Assembly: GCF_014541205.1 (NCBI RefSeq)
Contig: NZ_CP061280.1
Coordinates: 1,504,798 to 1,568,797 of the forward strand
Reading direction: 5' to 3'
Origin: Mannheimia bovis
GTDB lineage: Bacteria > Pseudomonadota > Gammaproteobacteria > Enterobacterales > Pasteurellaceae
DNA: 64,000 nt
Shown: in pieces, positions 46,321 through 56,048 of the stretch
How positions within the stretch are numbered: the first letter of the stretch is position 1
Layout: the number at the start of each line of letters is the position of its first letter
Position numbers and translations under genes: made by a program
Notes under the pieces: generated by a model
Seen by the model: the letters and a program-made list of their open reading frames with translations, nothing else
Told to the model about the DNA's origin: nothing
The model's database searches: none

Positions 46321-47091
46321 TTATGCAGGATTATCAATATCAATAAATTCTACTTCTAAGCCATATTGTTGAGCCAGCCATTCACCGAGAGCTTTTACGC
46401 CGTCTCGTTCTGTGGCGTGGTGTCCGCAGGCGAAGTAGTAAATGCCTTGTTCACGGGCAGAGTGAGTGGTTTGTTCGGAAATTTCGCCACTAATAAACGC
46501 ATCGCAGCCTTTTTCAAAAGCGAGATCAATATAGCCTTGTCCGCCGCCTGAACAGATACCGATTTTTTTAATCAATTTTTGTGGTGATGAAGTAAATTCA
46601 TTGCATAAAATAACGGTGCGTTGTAACGTTTTTTCGAGTTTTTGCTTCAGTTCTTCCGCAGAAATCGGTGTTTCTAATTCGCCATACATTGGAATAGAAT
46701 TTGGGGTATTTTCTAAACCTTGTAAATTTATTACGCCTAAATGTTTCGCTAGTTGAGCGTTATTACCTAGTTCCGGGTGGATATCAAGGGGTAAATGGTA
46801 GCCAAACAGATTAATATCATTCACTAACAATTGCTTAATGCGTTTACCTTTCATACCACGAATGCACGGGTTTTCGCTTTTCCAAAAATAGCCGTGATGG
46901 ACTAAAATCGCATCTGCATTTTTCTCAATTGCTTTTTCAATCAGAGGGAGTGAGGCAGTTACGCCGGTAATGATTTTTTTGATTTCTCTTTTGCCTTCAA
47001 CTTGTAAACCGTTTGGAGCATAGTCATTAATTGCGGGGCTACTTAGTTTTGTGTTGAGAATTTGTTCTAGTTCAAGATTGGTTATTGTCAT
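46321..47091 (-). CDS. Nif3-like dinuclear metal-centre protein (YbgI)
   Basis: A 256-aa protein of the NIF3/DUF34 family (E. coli YbgI 247 aa). Metal ligands are visible in ILVHHGYFW (residues about 61-69), YHLPLDIHPELGNN and YFACGHHATERDG near the C-terminus. YbgI is a hexameric toroid with a two-metal site; the reaction is not settled. The label 'GTP cyclohydrolase type 2 homologue' comes from the family and is not proof of function. Confidence 0.88.
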   Translation of the reverse strand: MTITNLELEQILNTKLSSPAINDYAPNGLQVEGKREIKKIITGVTASLPLIEKAIEKNADAILVHHGYFWKSENPCIRGMKGKRIKQLLVNDINLFGYHLPLDIHPELGNNAQLAKHLGVINLQGLENTPNSIPMYGELETPISAEELKQKLEKTLQRTVILCNEFTSSPQKLIKKIGICSGGGQGYIDLAFEKGCDAFISGEISEQTTHSAREQGIYYFACGHHATERDGVKALGEWLAQQYGLEVEFIDIDNPA

Positions 47092-47117
47092 TAGTTTTTC
47101 CTTTTTATTCTGTAAAT

Positions 47118-47150
47118 AAGCGGTAAAATTTTACAAAAATCTTACCGCTT
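47118..47150. repeat. Inverted uptake-core hairpin after macB
   Basis: AAGCGGTAA (47118-47126), 15-base loop, TTACCGCTT (47142-47150); the right arm is part of an exact uptake sequence (47144-47152). It lies between the end of macB and the Nif3-like gene start and may end the cpxR-cpxA-macB transcript. Confidence 0.6.
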
Positions 47151-47163
47151 GTGAAATTATTTA

Positions 47164-49086
47164 TTATTCTTGGGCTAGTGCTGTAATCGGATTAAGTCTT
47201 GATGCATTACGAGCCGGAATATATCCAAATACAATGCCGATAAGGGTAGAGCAGAATACCGCAATAATGACAGATTCTGGCGAAAGAATCATTTTAAAGT
47301 TTGAGCCTAAATGATTAAACGCCCAAATAATGCTGCCTGCCAATAAAATACCAATTACGCCTCCAATCAAGCAAATTACAACAGCTTCAATCAGGAATTG
47401 TTGCAAAATATTGCGTTGTTTTGCTCCAATTGCCATTCGCACACCAATTTCACGGGTTCGTTCAGTTACTGAAACCAACATAATATTCATTACCCCAATA
47501 CCGCCTACAATTAATGAGATAAGTGCAATAGAAGAAATCAGCAATGTCATCGTATTTGTGGTATCAGTGATGGTTTGTTTAATGCTATCACTATTAATAA
47601 TAAAGAAATCTTTTTTACCGTGTCGGGCGGTGAGTAGCTCGGTAATGCTTTTTTCCGCCGTTTGGCTTTCAACATTATCTTTAATTTTAACGGTGAGAGA
47701 ATCAATCTGCTTCGCTCCTGAAACACGTTGCATAATCGTACTATAAGGCGACCAAAGGGTCAGGCTGGTTTGATTCATCGCATTGGCTTGTTCAGCTACA
47801 CCAATAATTTGAAGCGGTTTTTTATCCACTAAAATAATTTTGCCTTCTACCGGGGCAGGTAAGCCTAAGTCTTTTTGAGTGTTGGGATCTATCACTATTA
47901 CTTGAGCAACATTTTTGACTTCTTCAGTAGTGAAAAAACGTCCTGAAATGAGTTTCAGCCCTTTTACGTCTATAAATTCTTCACCGACACCACGCACAGA
48001 GCCTGTTACCGCAGTATTGCCATAAATTAATGTTGCATTTACATTGCTTGATGGAGTAGTACTTTCAACGTAATTTTGCCGACTTAGTGCTAACGCATCG
48101 CTAACCGTTAGGTTTTTAGTAAGATTTGCCCGTCGGTCGCCAAAGCCTGTACCGTTGAGAATATCCATTGTATTTGTACCTAAACTATTGATATTCGCAA
48201 GAATTTGCTGCTGCGAGCCTTGTCCTAATGCGACAACGGAAATAACAGAGGCAATGCCAATAATAATGCCAAGCATCGTGAGCAACGCCCGCATTTTATG
48301 AGCTAAAATAGCACTACTCGCCATTTTGAAAGATTCGATTAATTGATCGATAAATCGAGGTTGTTTATGAGGCGTTTTACTAAGTTTGAGTTCAGTAGAA
48401 TAGGGCTTTTGACGTTCATCTCGAATAATTTCACCATCTTTAATTTCAACTACGCGGCTGGATTGAGCAGCAATGTTAGGATCGTGAGTAACCATAATAA
48501 TGGTATGACCCTCTTGGTGTAGATCCCGTAAAATTTCCAATACCGTTTCGCCACTTTTGGAATCTAATGCCCCTGTGGGCTCATCGGCTAAAATAATCTC
48601 ACCACCGTTCATTAATGCACGAGCAATACTGACACGTTGCTGTTGTCCTCCTGATAGTTCATTGGGGCGATTGCGTATTTTATCATCTAATCCCAGTTTA
48701 GCTAATAAATTATCGGCACGTTGTTTGCGAGATGTGGTATCCATTCCTGCATAAATGGCGGGTAGAGCTACATTTTCATTGGCTGTAAGAGCAGGCAATA
48801 GATTATAGCGTTGGAAAATAAAACCGAATTTACGTTGGCGTAGGTCAGAAAGCTCATCAGCAGTCATTTGCTGGGTTTCTTTTCCACCAATACGGCAAAT
48901 GCCTGAACTAGCGGTATCTAAACAACCGATGATATTCATCAAAGTGGATTTGCCGGAGCCTGAAGCTCCAATAATGGCAACAAAATCACCTTGTTCTATG
49001 GTAAGGTTAATATTTTTTAAAATATGGGCTTGGTTTTCTCCCAAGCCGAAATATTTATTCAGATTTTCAATTTCGATTAACTTCAT
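47164..49086 (-). CDS. macB: MacB-type ABC transporter (ATPase plus permease)
   Basis: 640 aa from the ATG at 49086 (MKLIEIENLNKYFG), which aligns with MacB; the longer frame to 49110 would run into an uptake sequence. The N-terminal ATPase has Walker A GASGSGKST, signature LSGGQQQRVSIARAL and Walker B ILADEPTGALD. A membrane segment near residues 270-290, a large periplasmic domain and three C-terminal membrane segments (VGGIGVMNIMLVSVTERTREIGVRMAIGA) follow. MacB drives tripartite export with MacA and TolC. No macA is adjacent here. It lies 34 bases downstream of cpxA. Confidence 0.85.
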   Translation of the reverse strand: MKLIEIENLNKYFGLGENQAHILKNINLTIEQGDFVAIIGASGSGKSTLMNIIGCLDTASSGICRIGGKETQQMTADELSDLRQRKFGFIFQRYNLLPALTANENVALPAIYAGMDTTSRKQRADNLLAKLGLDDKIRNRPNELSGGQQQRVSIARALMNGGEIILADEPTGALDSKSGETVLEILRDLHQEGHTIIMVTHDPNIAAQSSRVVEIKDGEIIRDERQKPYSTELKLSKTPHKQPRFIDQLIESFKMASSAILAHKMRALLTMLGIIIGIASVISVVALGQGSQQQILANINSLGTNTMDILNGTGFGDRRANLTKNLTVSDALALSRQNYVESTTPSSNVNATLIYGNTAVTGSVRGVGEEFIDVKGLKLISGRFFTTEEVKNVAQVIVIDPNTQKDLGLPAPVEGKIILVDKKPLQIIGVAEQANAMNQTSLTLWSPYSTIMQRVSGAKQIDSLTVKIKDNVESQTAEKSITELLTARHGKKDFFIINSDSIKQTITDTTNTMTLLISSIALISLIVGGIGVMNIMLVSVTERTREIGVRMAIGAKQRNILQQFLIEAVVICLIGGVIGILLAGSIIWAFNHLGSNFKMILSPESVIIAVFCSTLIGIVFGYIPARNASRLNPITALAQE

Positions 49087-49120
49087 ACAAGCGGTCGTTT
49101 TTCTCATCAATTTTGCAAAT

Positions 49121-50515
49121 TTAGGAATATTGTGTCCAAAGCGGAATGTTTAATTCTATCTTTAGACCGCCCATATCGCTTTTTGTTAAATGAATATCGC
49201 CTTGATGTTGCTGTACCGCATTATGAACAATCGATAACCCTAAACCCGTGCCACCCGTTTCTCTGGTTCTGGCTTCATCCACCCGGTAGAAAGGCTTTAA
49301 AATATTTTCATACTCACTTTCTGGTACACCTTGCCCATCATCTTCAACAATTAATGTTAATTTTTCATCGTGAATATCCATTGAAATAGCAATGATTTGA
49401 TTTGCATATTTCTGTGCGTTGCGAATTAAATTTTCTAACGCACTAGAAAGAGAATCCTGAGAACCATTAATAAAATAGAGTGCCGGATTTTCAATATTTT
49501 GTTTAATAATAAGTACTATATTATTCTGTGATGTCTCAAATTTAGCATCTTCAATAACATCTTGCCAGATTTCGTTAATTTCAAATATTTTTTTATTAAT
49601 TTGATAATTAATTTTTTGTCTTGAAATAACCAGTAAATCTTTAATCATTTGATCCAGTTTACCAATTTCATTTTCAATACGATTAATTTCAGGAAGCTCT
49701 CCTGTTTTTCTACGTAAAATAGCTGTAGCTAATTGTAACCTTGCTAGTGGTGTTTTTAGCTCGTGAGAAACATCTGAAATCATTCTTTGTTGTTGTTCGG
49801 TCAAGTCTTTTAAACTTGTTACCATATGATTAAAACTTTTTCCAACTTCTCTGATTTCATAGATACTTTCGTTTTCGAGTTTAGGATTAGTTTCCAGATA
49901 TCCTGTTGCAATGGCATTTGCAGATTCAGTTAAATTTTGAACAGGTTTAGTAATTTTAAATGATAACCATAATAACAATGGTATACCTGAAAACATTAGT
50001 ATTAATGTTATTAAAAATGGAGAATCTAGGATCGTATTCAACCACTCTTTTTGAGCATCTACGGCTTTAATAAAATATTGGTTATAAGTATGTGTAGGTG
50101 ATTTAACAATGAAAGGTCCATATATTTCAATATTTTCAAAGCGGCGTTGTAATGGCTCTTGAGTTTGTTGTGATTGGTAAATAAAAAATTGTAGTGATTT
50201 AATATTACTTTGGTTTACACCACTTAAATTCCCACTCTCTTTATCTTCTAAAATAACATCATAACCGTTAGCTGTTTCAACAGATAAATTTCGCTCAAAT
50301 ACTTCATCTAAATTTAAATTTTGTTCGGTTTCAAAACTTTCATTTTTAAAATAGAACTGATCTTTTTGTGAAATAGGTGAGAATTTTCTTGAATCAAATT
50401 TATCAATATTAAAAGTAATTACAATAAATAAGCTAAGTAATAAACCATAATACGTAACAAGTTTATAGGCTAAGCGTTTTCTAAGGTTTGAATATTTTTT
50501 TAATAAATTTAGCAT
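49121..50515 (-). CDS. cpxA: Envelope-stress sensor histidine kinase CpxA
   Basis: A 464-aa sensor kinase. One N-terminal membrane segment, a periplasmic domain (about residues 40-165), a second membrane segment (TLILMFSGIPLLLWLSF) and HAMP come first. HisKA follows with the phospho-His in SDVSHELKTPLARLQLA, then the ATPase (N-box SALENLIRNAQKYA, G-boxes DDGQGVP and GGTGLGLSI). By pairing with a CpxR-type regulator it is CpxA, which responds to misfolded envelope proteins. It is unusually separated from cpxR, by 59 bases holding a hairpin. Confidence 0.88.
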   Translation of the reverse strand: MLNLLKKYSNLRKRLAYKLVTYYGLLLSLFIVITFNIDKFDSRKFSPISQKDQFYFKNESFETEQNLNLDEVFERNLSVETANGYDVILEDKESGNLSGVNQSNIKSLQFFIYQSQQTQEPLQRRFENIEIYGPFIVKSPTHTYNQYFIKAVDAQKEWLNTILDSPFLITLILMFSGIPLLLWLSFKITKPVQNLTESANAIATGYLETNPKLENESIYEIREVGKSFNHMVTSLKDLTEQQQRMISDVSHELKTPLARLQLATAILRRKTGELPEINRIENEIGKLDQMIKDLLVISRQKINYQINKKIFEINEIWQDVIEDAKFETSQNNIVLIIKQNIENPALYFINGSQDSLSSALENLIRNAQKYANQIIAISMDIHDEKLTLIVEDDGQGVPESEYENILKPFYRVDEARTRETGGTGLGLSIVHNAVQQHQGDIHLTKSDMGGLKIELNIPLWTQYS

Positions 50516-50534
50516 ACATAATCGTAGAATATAA

Positions 50535-50566
50535 AAATCCCTAAAATAATTTCTATTTAGGGATTT
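50535..50566 (-). terminator. Terminator-like hairpin between cpxR and cpxA
   Basis: AAATCCCTAAA (50535-50545) pairs with TTTAGGGATTT (50556-50566), loop of ten. On the minus strand the stem is followed by TTTAT. It could lower transcription of cpxA and macB relative to cpxR. Confidence 0.55.
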
Positions 50567-50574
50567 GGAAAATA

Positions 50575-51297
50575 TTATTCGGTTACCAATAAGTAACCTT
50601 TTCCTCTTAATGTCTTAAACCAAGGTAAGCCATCTTCTCGTTCGGGTAATTTTTTACGAAGGTTAGAGATGTGCATATCAATAGCACGATCATAGGGCGT
50701 TAATTGTTTACCCAAGATTTCTAAACTTAATAACTCTCTAGATAAAATTTGACCTGGATTACGTATCAAGCGTTGTAATAATGCAAACTCTGTACCTGTT
50801 AAGTCTAAATCGTTACCTTGATAAGAGGCTTGCTGGCGACCTGAATGTAGCTGTACACCTGCAAATTGTAACAATTTAGCCATATTTTCAACCGAGCTAG
50901 ATTCAATTTGAATATCATCTGCTTGAGGTAGTTGAGAAACTGTGCGTCTTAAAATAGCTCTCATTCTTGCCACTAACTCACGGTCATTAAAAGGCTTAGG
51001 TAGATAATCATCAGCCCCTAATTCTAAACCTAAAATACGGTCAATTTGGTCGTCTCTTGCACTTAACATTAGAACAGGTAATGTGTATTTTTGTCTGATT
51101 CGTTTTAATGTCTCTACACCATTTAAGACAGGCATCATTACATCAAGTAAAATTAAATCATATTGGTTAGCTTCTAATTCATTTAAGCCTTCTTGACCAT
51201 TATGAACCACTTTTACTTGAAATCCTTCCAATGAGAGCAGTTCTGTTAATAATTCAGTCAGTTCAATATCATCATCTATTAATAGGATTTTTAGCAT
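50575..51297 (-). CDS. cpxR: Response regulator CpxR
   Basis: 240 aa from the ATG at 51297 (MLKILLIDDD), after AGGAAAT; the frame to 51324 is longer than the family. The receiver domain has the acidic pair in IDDD, phospho-Asp D52 in LLDVMMP, and the PKPFNDRELVARMRAILRR switch to an OmpR-type winged helix (LTGTEFALLQRL, DRAIDMHISNLRKKLP, FKTLRGKGYLL). The wording is very close to E. coli CpxR. It activates envelope-stress genes. Confidence 0.93.
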   Translation of the reverse strand: MLKILLIDDDIELTELLTELLSLEGFQVKVVHNGQEGLNELEANQYDLILLDVMMPVLNGVETLKRIRQKYTLPVLMLSARDDQIDRILGLELGADDYLPKPFNDRELVARMRAILRRTVSQLPQADDIQIESSSVENMAKLLQFAGVQLHSGRQQASYQGNDLDLTGTEFALLQRLIRNPGQILSRELLSLEILGKQLTPYDRAIDMHISNLRKKLPEREDGLPWFKTLRGKGYLLVTE

Positions 51298-51398
51298 AAG
51301 ATATTTCCTATAAAATATGGGCAACTATATTTAATTTTTATAGCTATAATATGGTTCTGAAATAGTAAGATTTATCTTATTATAACAAGCAAAACAAA

Positions 51399-52181
51399 TT
51401 ATTCTACTTTTTTTACTTGATGCCAAATTGCATCTAATTCGGCTAACTTACACTCTTTTACAGTTCTTCCGGTATTTTTAACTGCTTGTTCGACTTTTCT
51501 AAAGCGTTTTTCAAATTTAAGATTGGCATTTCGTAAATTTTCTTCAGCATCAGTATGATAATGACGACATAAATTTACAATTGCAAACAATAAATCGCCT
51601 AATTCTTCAGCCAATTCTTTGGAACGATTCGGATATTGAACTATTTCTGCTTTTACTTCATCAAGTTCTTCTTCTACTTTTTCTAACACTCCTTGCGGAT
51701 TATCCCAATCGAATCCCACTTTTGAACAACGTTTTTGTAATTTATTGGCACGAGTAAGTGCTGGTAGTGCAAACGGAAGATCATCTAAAATAGATTGTTG
51801 ATTTTTATGCTTCTCATCATTTGCTTTTTGTTGCTCCCAACTTTTTAATGCCTCTTCACTATTTTCTGCTTTCACATCACCAAAAACGTGAGGGTGACGA
51901 TAAATCAATTTATCGTGAATATCGTTTACTACATCATCAAAGGTAAAAGATCCTTCCTCTTTCGCAAGCTGACTTAAGAAAACCACTTGGAGTAATAAAT
52001 CCCCCAATTCCTCACGCAGAGCGGAGCGATCATTGGTATGAATAGCTTCAGCAACCTCATAGGTTTCTTCTAATAAATGAGGGAGCATTGTGTCGAAATT
52101 CTGTTTTAAATCCCAAGGGCAGCCTTGTTCCGGGTGACGAAGTTGATTTACAACTTCAAGAAATTGTTCGATAGTTGCCAT
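51399..52181 (-). CDS. mazG: Nucleoside triphosphate pyrophosphohydrolase MazG
   Basis: 260 aa from the ATG at 52181 (MATIEQFLEVV); the longer frame to 52235 is rejected because the family starts here. It has two tandem MazG all-alpha domains. The first carries CPWDLKQNFDTMLPHLLEETYEVAEAI and ELGDLLLQVVF (EExxE...ExxD metal site); the second carries EELDEVKAEI and ELGDLLFAIVN. It hydrolyses NTPs to NMP and pyrophosphate, a house-cleaning role; in E. coli it also lowers ppGpp under MazEF stress. No mazEF is near. Confidence 0.93.
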   Translation of the reverse strand: MATIEQFLEVVNQLRHPEQGCPWDLKQNFDTMLPHLLEETYEVAEAIHTNDRSALREELGDLLLQVVFLSQLAKEEGSFTFDDVVNDIHDKLIYRHPHVFGDVKAENSEEALKSWEQQKANDEKHKNQQSILDDLPFALPALTRANKLQKRCSKVGFDWDNPQGVLEKVEEELDEVKAEIVQYPNRSKELAEELGDLLFAIVNLCRHYHTDAEENLRNANLKFEKRFRKVEQAVKNTGRTVKECKLAELDAIWHQVKKVE

Positions 52182-52253
52182 ATTTTTCCTTGTACAAGCG
52201 GTTGATTTTTGTGAAATTTTTGCAAATTCTAGCATAATAACGTTCTTTTCGCT

Positions 52254-52259
52254 TATAAT
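52254..52259 (+). promoter_or_regulatory. Probable -10 of the small membrane-peptide gene
   Basis: Exact TATAAT, 31 bases before the ATG at 52290. No convincing -35 seen. An uptake sequence (52194-52202) lies further upstream. Confidence 0.45.
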
Positions 52260-52289
52260 AAGGCAGCTTTTATCAAAACTAGGAACGAA

Positions 52290-52391
52290 ATGGCAGCAGA
52301 AAAATTAACTAAAAAACGTTTGATTCAAATTGTGGTAATGCTTGCCATTCTTCTAATTGCATTTTTTTATCGAACTTATACACACACTTAG
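52290..52391 (+). CDS. 33-aa single-span membrane peptide
   Basis: A short gene: MAAEKLTKKRLIQ, then one hydrophobic span (about residues 14-27), ending FFYRTYTHT. It has a good ribosome site (AGGA, six bases before the ATG) and an upstream TATAAT. The basic N-terminal flank predicts the N-terminus in the cytoplasm. No family is recognised. It sits in the divergent gap between mazG and accD and is transcribed towards accD. Function unknown; too short to be sure without conservation or expression data. Confidence 0.6.
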   Translation: MAAEKLTKKRLIQIVVMLAILLIAFFYRTYTHT

Positions 52392-52489
52392 TGATCTGAT
52401 ATGTCAATAAAACGTATCAAAAAACCGTAAATTGTGCTTTAATAGCAAGAATTTTATTTATCTCACAACTCAATCCAAAAGGAATAAAA

Positions 52490-53383
52490 ATGAGCTGGTT
52501 AGAAAGAATTTTAGGTAGAGAATCTTCCTCATCAAGTGCTAAATCAAAAGTGCCGGAAGGCGTTTGGACAAAATGTACAAGCTGTGAACAGGTGTTATAC
52601 AGTGAGGAATTGCAACGCAATCAACAAGTTTGCCCGAAATGTGATCATCATATGCGTATTGATGCTCGCACACGTCTATTAAACTTATTAGACAAAGATT
52701 CAGCTGTTGAAATTGCTGCGGATTTAGAACCACAAGATGTGTTGAAATTTAAAGATTTAAAAAAATATAAAGATCGTTTAACGGCTGCACAAAAACAAAC
52801 GGGCGAAAAAGATTCCTTTATCGTTTTTTCGGGGAAACTTTATGATATGCCTGTGGTAACTGCATCATTCAACTTTGAATTTATGGGCGGTTCTATGGGG
52901 TCTGTTGTTGGAGCTAAATTTGTGAAAGCGGCAGAAAAAGCCTTAGCGGAAAAAATTCCGTTTATCTGTTTTTCGGCATCGGGCGGAGCTCGTATGCAAG
53001 AGGCATTATTTTCATTAATGCAAATGGCAAAAACCAGTGCGATTTTAGCAAAAATGAAAGAGCAGGGTGTGCCGTTTATTTCTGTTTTAACCGACCCAAC
53101 GCTGGGCGGTGTTTCAGCAAGTTTAGCGATGTTAGGTGATGTAAATATTGCTGAGCCAAAAGCGTTAATCGGTTTCGCCGGACCTCGTGTTATTGAGCAA
53201 ACAGTGCGTGAAAAATTACCGGAAGGTTTCCAACGTGCTGAGTTTTTATTAGAACACGGTGCGATTGATATGATCGTTCCACGTAAAGAAATGCGTGATG
53301 CCCTTGCACGTATTTGTGCAAAATTAACTAATCAACCGACGCCGTTTAAAGTGGCAGAATTGATTGTTGAAAATGTAGAATAA
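52490..53383 (+). CDS. accD: Acetyl-CoA carboxylase carboxyltransferase subunit beta
   Basis: A 297-aa protein (E. coli 304 aa). The N-terminal four-cysteine zinc ribbon (CTSC at about 27-30 and CPKC at about 46-49) is followed by the crotonase-fold core with [19 protein letters not shown] and [16 protein letters not shown]. With AccA it transfers the carboxyl group from biotin to acetyl-CoA, the first step of fatty acid synthesis. The start follows AAAAGGAATAAAA. folC follows 3 bases later. Confidence 0.98.
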   Translation: MSWLERILGRESSSSSAKSKVPEGVWTKCTSCEQVLYSEELQRNQQVCPKCDHHMRIDARTRLLNLLDKDSAVEIAADLEPQDVLKFKDLKKYKDRLTAAQKQTGEKDSFIVFSGKLYDMPVVTASFNFEFMGGSMGSVVGAKFVKAAEKALAEKIPFICFSASGGARMQEALFSLMQMAKTSAILAKMKEQGVPFISVLTDPTLGGVSASLAMLGDVNIAEPKALIGFAGPRVIEQTVREKLPEGFQRAEFLLEHGAIDMIVPRKEMRDALARICAKLTNQPTPFKVAELIVENVE

Positions 53384-53386
53384 CGA

Positions 53387-54688
53387 ATGAATACATTAAT
53401 TACCCCTAAAGCCACGGATTCTTTGGAAACGTGGCTTTCCTATTTAGAACAAGCCCATTCTAAGCCGATTGATATGGGCTTGGATCGTATTACAGCAGTT
53501 GCAAAGGATTTGGATTTACTTAATCCTGCCCCTTATGTCATTACCGTTGCGGGAACAAATGGCAAAGGTTCAACTTGTCGATTACTGGAAATCGCTTTAT
53601 TAAAAGCAGGCTTTCGTGTTGGTGTTTATTCTTCACCGCATTTAATTCATTATAATGAACGGGTAAGAATTAATGGCGATGTTCTGCCGGAAACGTATCA
53701 CGTTCAATCCTTTGCAAAAATTAATGAAAAAAAGACCGCTTCACTTACTTATTTTGAGTTTAGTACACTTTCTGCCTTTGAATTATTTAAGCAAAATCAG
53801 TTAGATATTGTGATTTTAGAAGTTGGTTTAGGTGGCAGATTAGATGCGACCAATATTGTTAATCCAAATCTTGCGATTATTACGTCTATCGATATCGATC
53901 ACGTTGCATTTTTAGGCGATAACCGAGAAGATATCGGACGTGAAAAAGCGGGCATTTTCCGTGAAAATATTCCTGTAATTATCGGCGAGTCGGATTGCCC
54001 TAATTCCATTAGAGAAATGGTGAAATCGTTAAATTGTAACGCTTTTTATCGGGATCAAGATTGGCATTTTGAAATTAAAAACAATCTATTCCATTGGTAT
54101 TCTAAAGAAAAAAACTTTAAAGATTTACCTCTACCATTAATTCCAATTCCAAATGCGGGAACGGCACTAGCGGCATTAATGCAATTACCATTTGAAATTA
54201 ATGAACAAATTATCCGAGAAGCATTTAGCGAAGCTCAAATGACCGCCCGTTTTCAGCTTTTAACGGATAAAGATTTTGCAAAATTTTCACAAAAACAACC
54301 GCTTGCACAAGTAATTATTGATGTGGGGCATAATCCGCACGCAGCCCGTTATTTGGCAGATAAACTTGCAGAGTTAAAACAAGCAAATCAAAAAATCTAT
54401 GCAGTATTTAGTGCATTAGAAGATAAGGATTTGTCCGGCATTGTTCAGCCACTCGAAAATGTAATTGATGAATGGCATTGTGCCAGCTTAAATTGTTGGC
54501 GTGGGCAGAGTGGTGAGCAAGTATTAGAAAAATTGGTAAAAGTTTTACCAAATTCAACCGCTTGCAGCTACCAAAGCGTGCCTGAGGCAAGCCTTGCCTT
54601 ATTTGAGAAAGCAAAAGCAGAGGATATCGTTTTGGTGTTTGGCTCGTTCCATACCGTAGCAGATTTTATGCTTTGGTTAGAAAAATAA
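53387..54688 (+). CDS. folC: Bifunctional folylpolyglutamate/dihydrofolate synthase
   Basis: A 433-aa Mur-ligase-family enzyme. P-loop VTVAGTNGKGSTC (residues about 53-65), Mur-like SSPHLIHYNERVRING, LEVGLGGRLDATNIV and the C-terminal domain DVGHNPHAARYLADKL. It adds glutamate to dihydropteroate and to folates. It starts 3 bases after the accD stop, the accD-folC pairing common in gammaproteobacteria. Confidence 0.97.
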   Translation: MNTLITPKATDSLETWLSYLEQAHSKPIDMGLDRITAVAKDLDLLNPAPYVITVAGTNGKGSTCRLLEIALLKAGFRVGVYSSPHLIHYNERVRINGDVLPETYHVQSFAKINEKKTASLTYFEFSTLSAFELFKQNQLDIVILEVGLGGRLDATNIVNPNLAIITSIDIDHVAFLGDNREDIGREKAGIFRENIPVIIGESDCPNSIREMVKSLNCNAFYRDQDWHFEIKNNLFHWYSKEKNFKDLPLPLIPIPNAGTALAALMQLPFEINEQIIREAFSEAQMTARFQLLTDKDFAKFSQKQPLAQVIIDVGHNPHAARYLADKLAELKQANQKIYAVFSALEDKDLSGIVQPLENVIDEWHCASLNCWRGQSGEQVLEKLVKVLPNSTACSYQSVPEASLALFEKAKAEDIVLVFGSFHTVADFMLWLEK

Positions 54689-54703
54689 TCAATTTAAATC
54701 AAA

Positions 54704-54736
54704 AATAAAGGCGAACTTGATGTTCGCCTTTATTCA
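54704..54736. terminator. Bidirectional terminator between folC and aspC
   Basis: A 13-bp stem, AATAAAGGCGAAC (54704-54716) with GTTCGCCTTTATT (54722-54734), loop TTGAT. It lies between convergent genes. Confidence 0.85.
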
Positions 54737-54745
54737 TTTATTAGC

Positions 54746-55942
54746 TTAAAGCACTTTTACAATCGCTTCCGCTAAGGCATCAATATTTTTGCTGGTAATA
54801 CCTGCTACATTGATACGACCTGAGCGTACTGCATAGATTGCAAATTCATCTTTCAATTTATCCACTTGTTCAGGAGTTAAGCCACTGAATGAGAACATAC
54901 CGTTTTGTTCGGTAATGAAAGAGAAATCTTGAGTTGCCCCTTTCTGTTTCAATTTTTCTACTAATTGCGTACGCATATCTTTAATGCGGTTACGCATTTC
55001 GTCTAACTCTTCAATCCATTGTGCTTTTAATTCAGGATCGGCTAATGCCACTGCAACCGCACTTGCACCGTGAGCTGACGGGTTAGAGTAAAGCACACGA
55101 ATAATTGATTTGATTTGTGTAAATGCACGATTGGCATCATCGGCGTTATCCGCAATTAAAGTGAATGCCCCTACACGCTCGTTATATAAACCGAAGTTTT
55201 TAGAGAATGAGCTCGCCACTAATAATTCACGGTTGTTTTTCGCAAATGCACGCAAGCCGTAAGCATCTTCTTCTAAGCCGTTGGCAAAGCCTTGATATGC
55301 GAAGTCAAACAACGGCAACCAACCTTTTTCAGACGACAATGCGGCTAACTGATCCCATTGTGCCGGAGTAGGGTCAATACCGGTTGGGTTGTGGCAGCAA
55401 CCGTGTAATAATACCACATCGCCCGCTTCTGCTTGGCTTAAATCAGCAAGTAGATTATCCCAATCTAAACCGTTAGTCTCTTTATTGTAGTAGCGATAAC
55501 CTTTTACATTCACTCCAACTGCATCAAAAATACCGTTATGGTTTGGCCACGTTGGAGTAGAAATCCACACATTTTTCGCATTGGTATGGCGTTTAATAAA
55601 TTCTGCTGCAATACGTAATGCACCTGTCCCCCCTAAACTTTGAGCTGTTTTTGCACGACCAGAAGTGATCACTTCAGCCCCTTCACCAAATAATAAGGCT
55701 TGTGTTGCCGCATTAAAGGCTTGAACACCATCAATAGTGAGGTAGTTTTTGCTGGTTTCGGTATCTAATAAGCGTTTTTCTGCTTCTTTTACCGCTTTAA
55801 CGATTGGAGTTTTACCCTCATCGGTCATATAAACACCGATTCCAAGATTAATTTTGCCTTCACGGGTGTCGGCTTTGAAGGCTTCGCCTAAACCTAAAAT
55901 TGGGTCTGCCGGTGCTGCTTGAATATGACTGAACATTGACAT
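54746..55942 (-). CDS. aspC: Aspartate aminotransferase
   Basis: A 398-aa fold-type I PLP enzyme of the AspC/TyrB family (E. coli AspC 396 aa). [30 protein letters not shown] at the N-terminus, [11 protein letters not shown], and the PLP lysine in [15 protein letters not shown] are visible. It interconverts oxaloacetate with aspartate. Aromatic activity cannot be excluded. The first ATG (55942) has the better-spaced ribosome site (GAGGA), so I prefer it to an internal ATG two codons later. Confidence 0.93.
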   Translation of the reverse strand: MSMFSHIQAAPADPILGLGEAFKADTREGKINLGIGVYMTDEGKTPIVKAVKEAEKRLLDTETSKNYLTIDGVQAFNAATQALLFGEGAEVITSGRAKTAQSLGGTGALRIAAEFIKRHTNAKNVWISTPTWPNHNGIFDAVGVNVKGYRYYNKETNGLDWDNLLADLSQAEAGDVVLLHGCCHNPTGIDPTPAQWDQLAALSSEKGWLPLFDFAYQGFANGLEEDAYGLRAFAKNNRELLVASSFSKNFGLYNERVGAFTLIADNADDANRAFTQIKSIIRVLYSNPSAHGASAVAVALADPELKAQWIEELDEMRNRIKDMRTQLVEKLKQKGATQDFSFITEQNGMFSFSGLTPEQVDKLKDEFAIYAVRSGRINVAGITSKNIDALAEAIVKVL

Positions 55943-56048
55943 TAGAAATCCTCTTTAAAAATGGAAAATAGACAGTGAATTTATACGGCTAAATGGAAAA
56001 ATTAGCAAGAGCAAAACATAAAAAAATTGATACAAACCATAACTTATT

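Noticed and set aside
49087-49110. Longer macB start
   Set aside because: The extra residues are encoded by an uptake sequence, and the family begins at the MKLIEIENL segment.
52182-52289. MazEF-type toxin-antitoxin beside mazG
   Set aside because: No antitoxin or toxin frame is present on either strand near mazG; the small gene at 52290 is a single-span membrane peptide.
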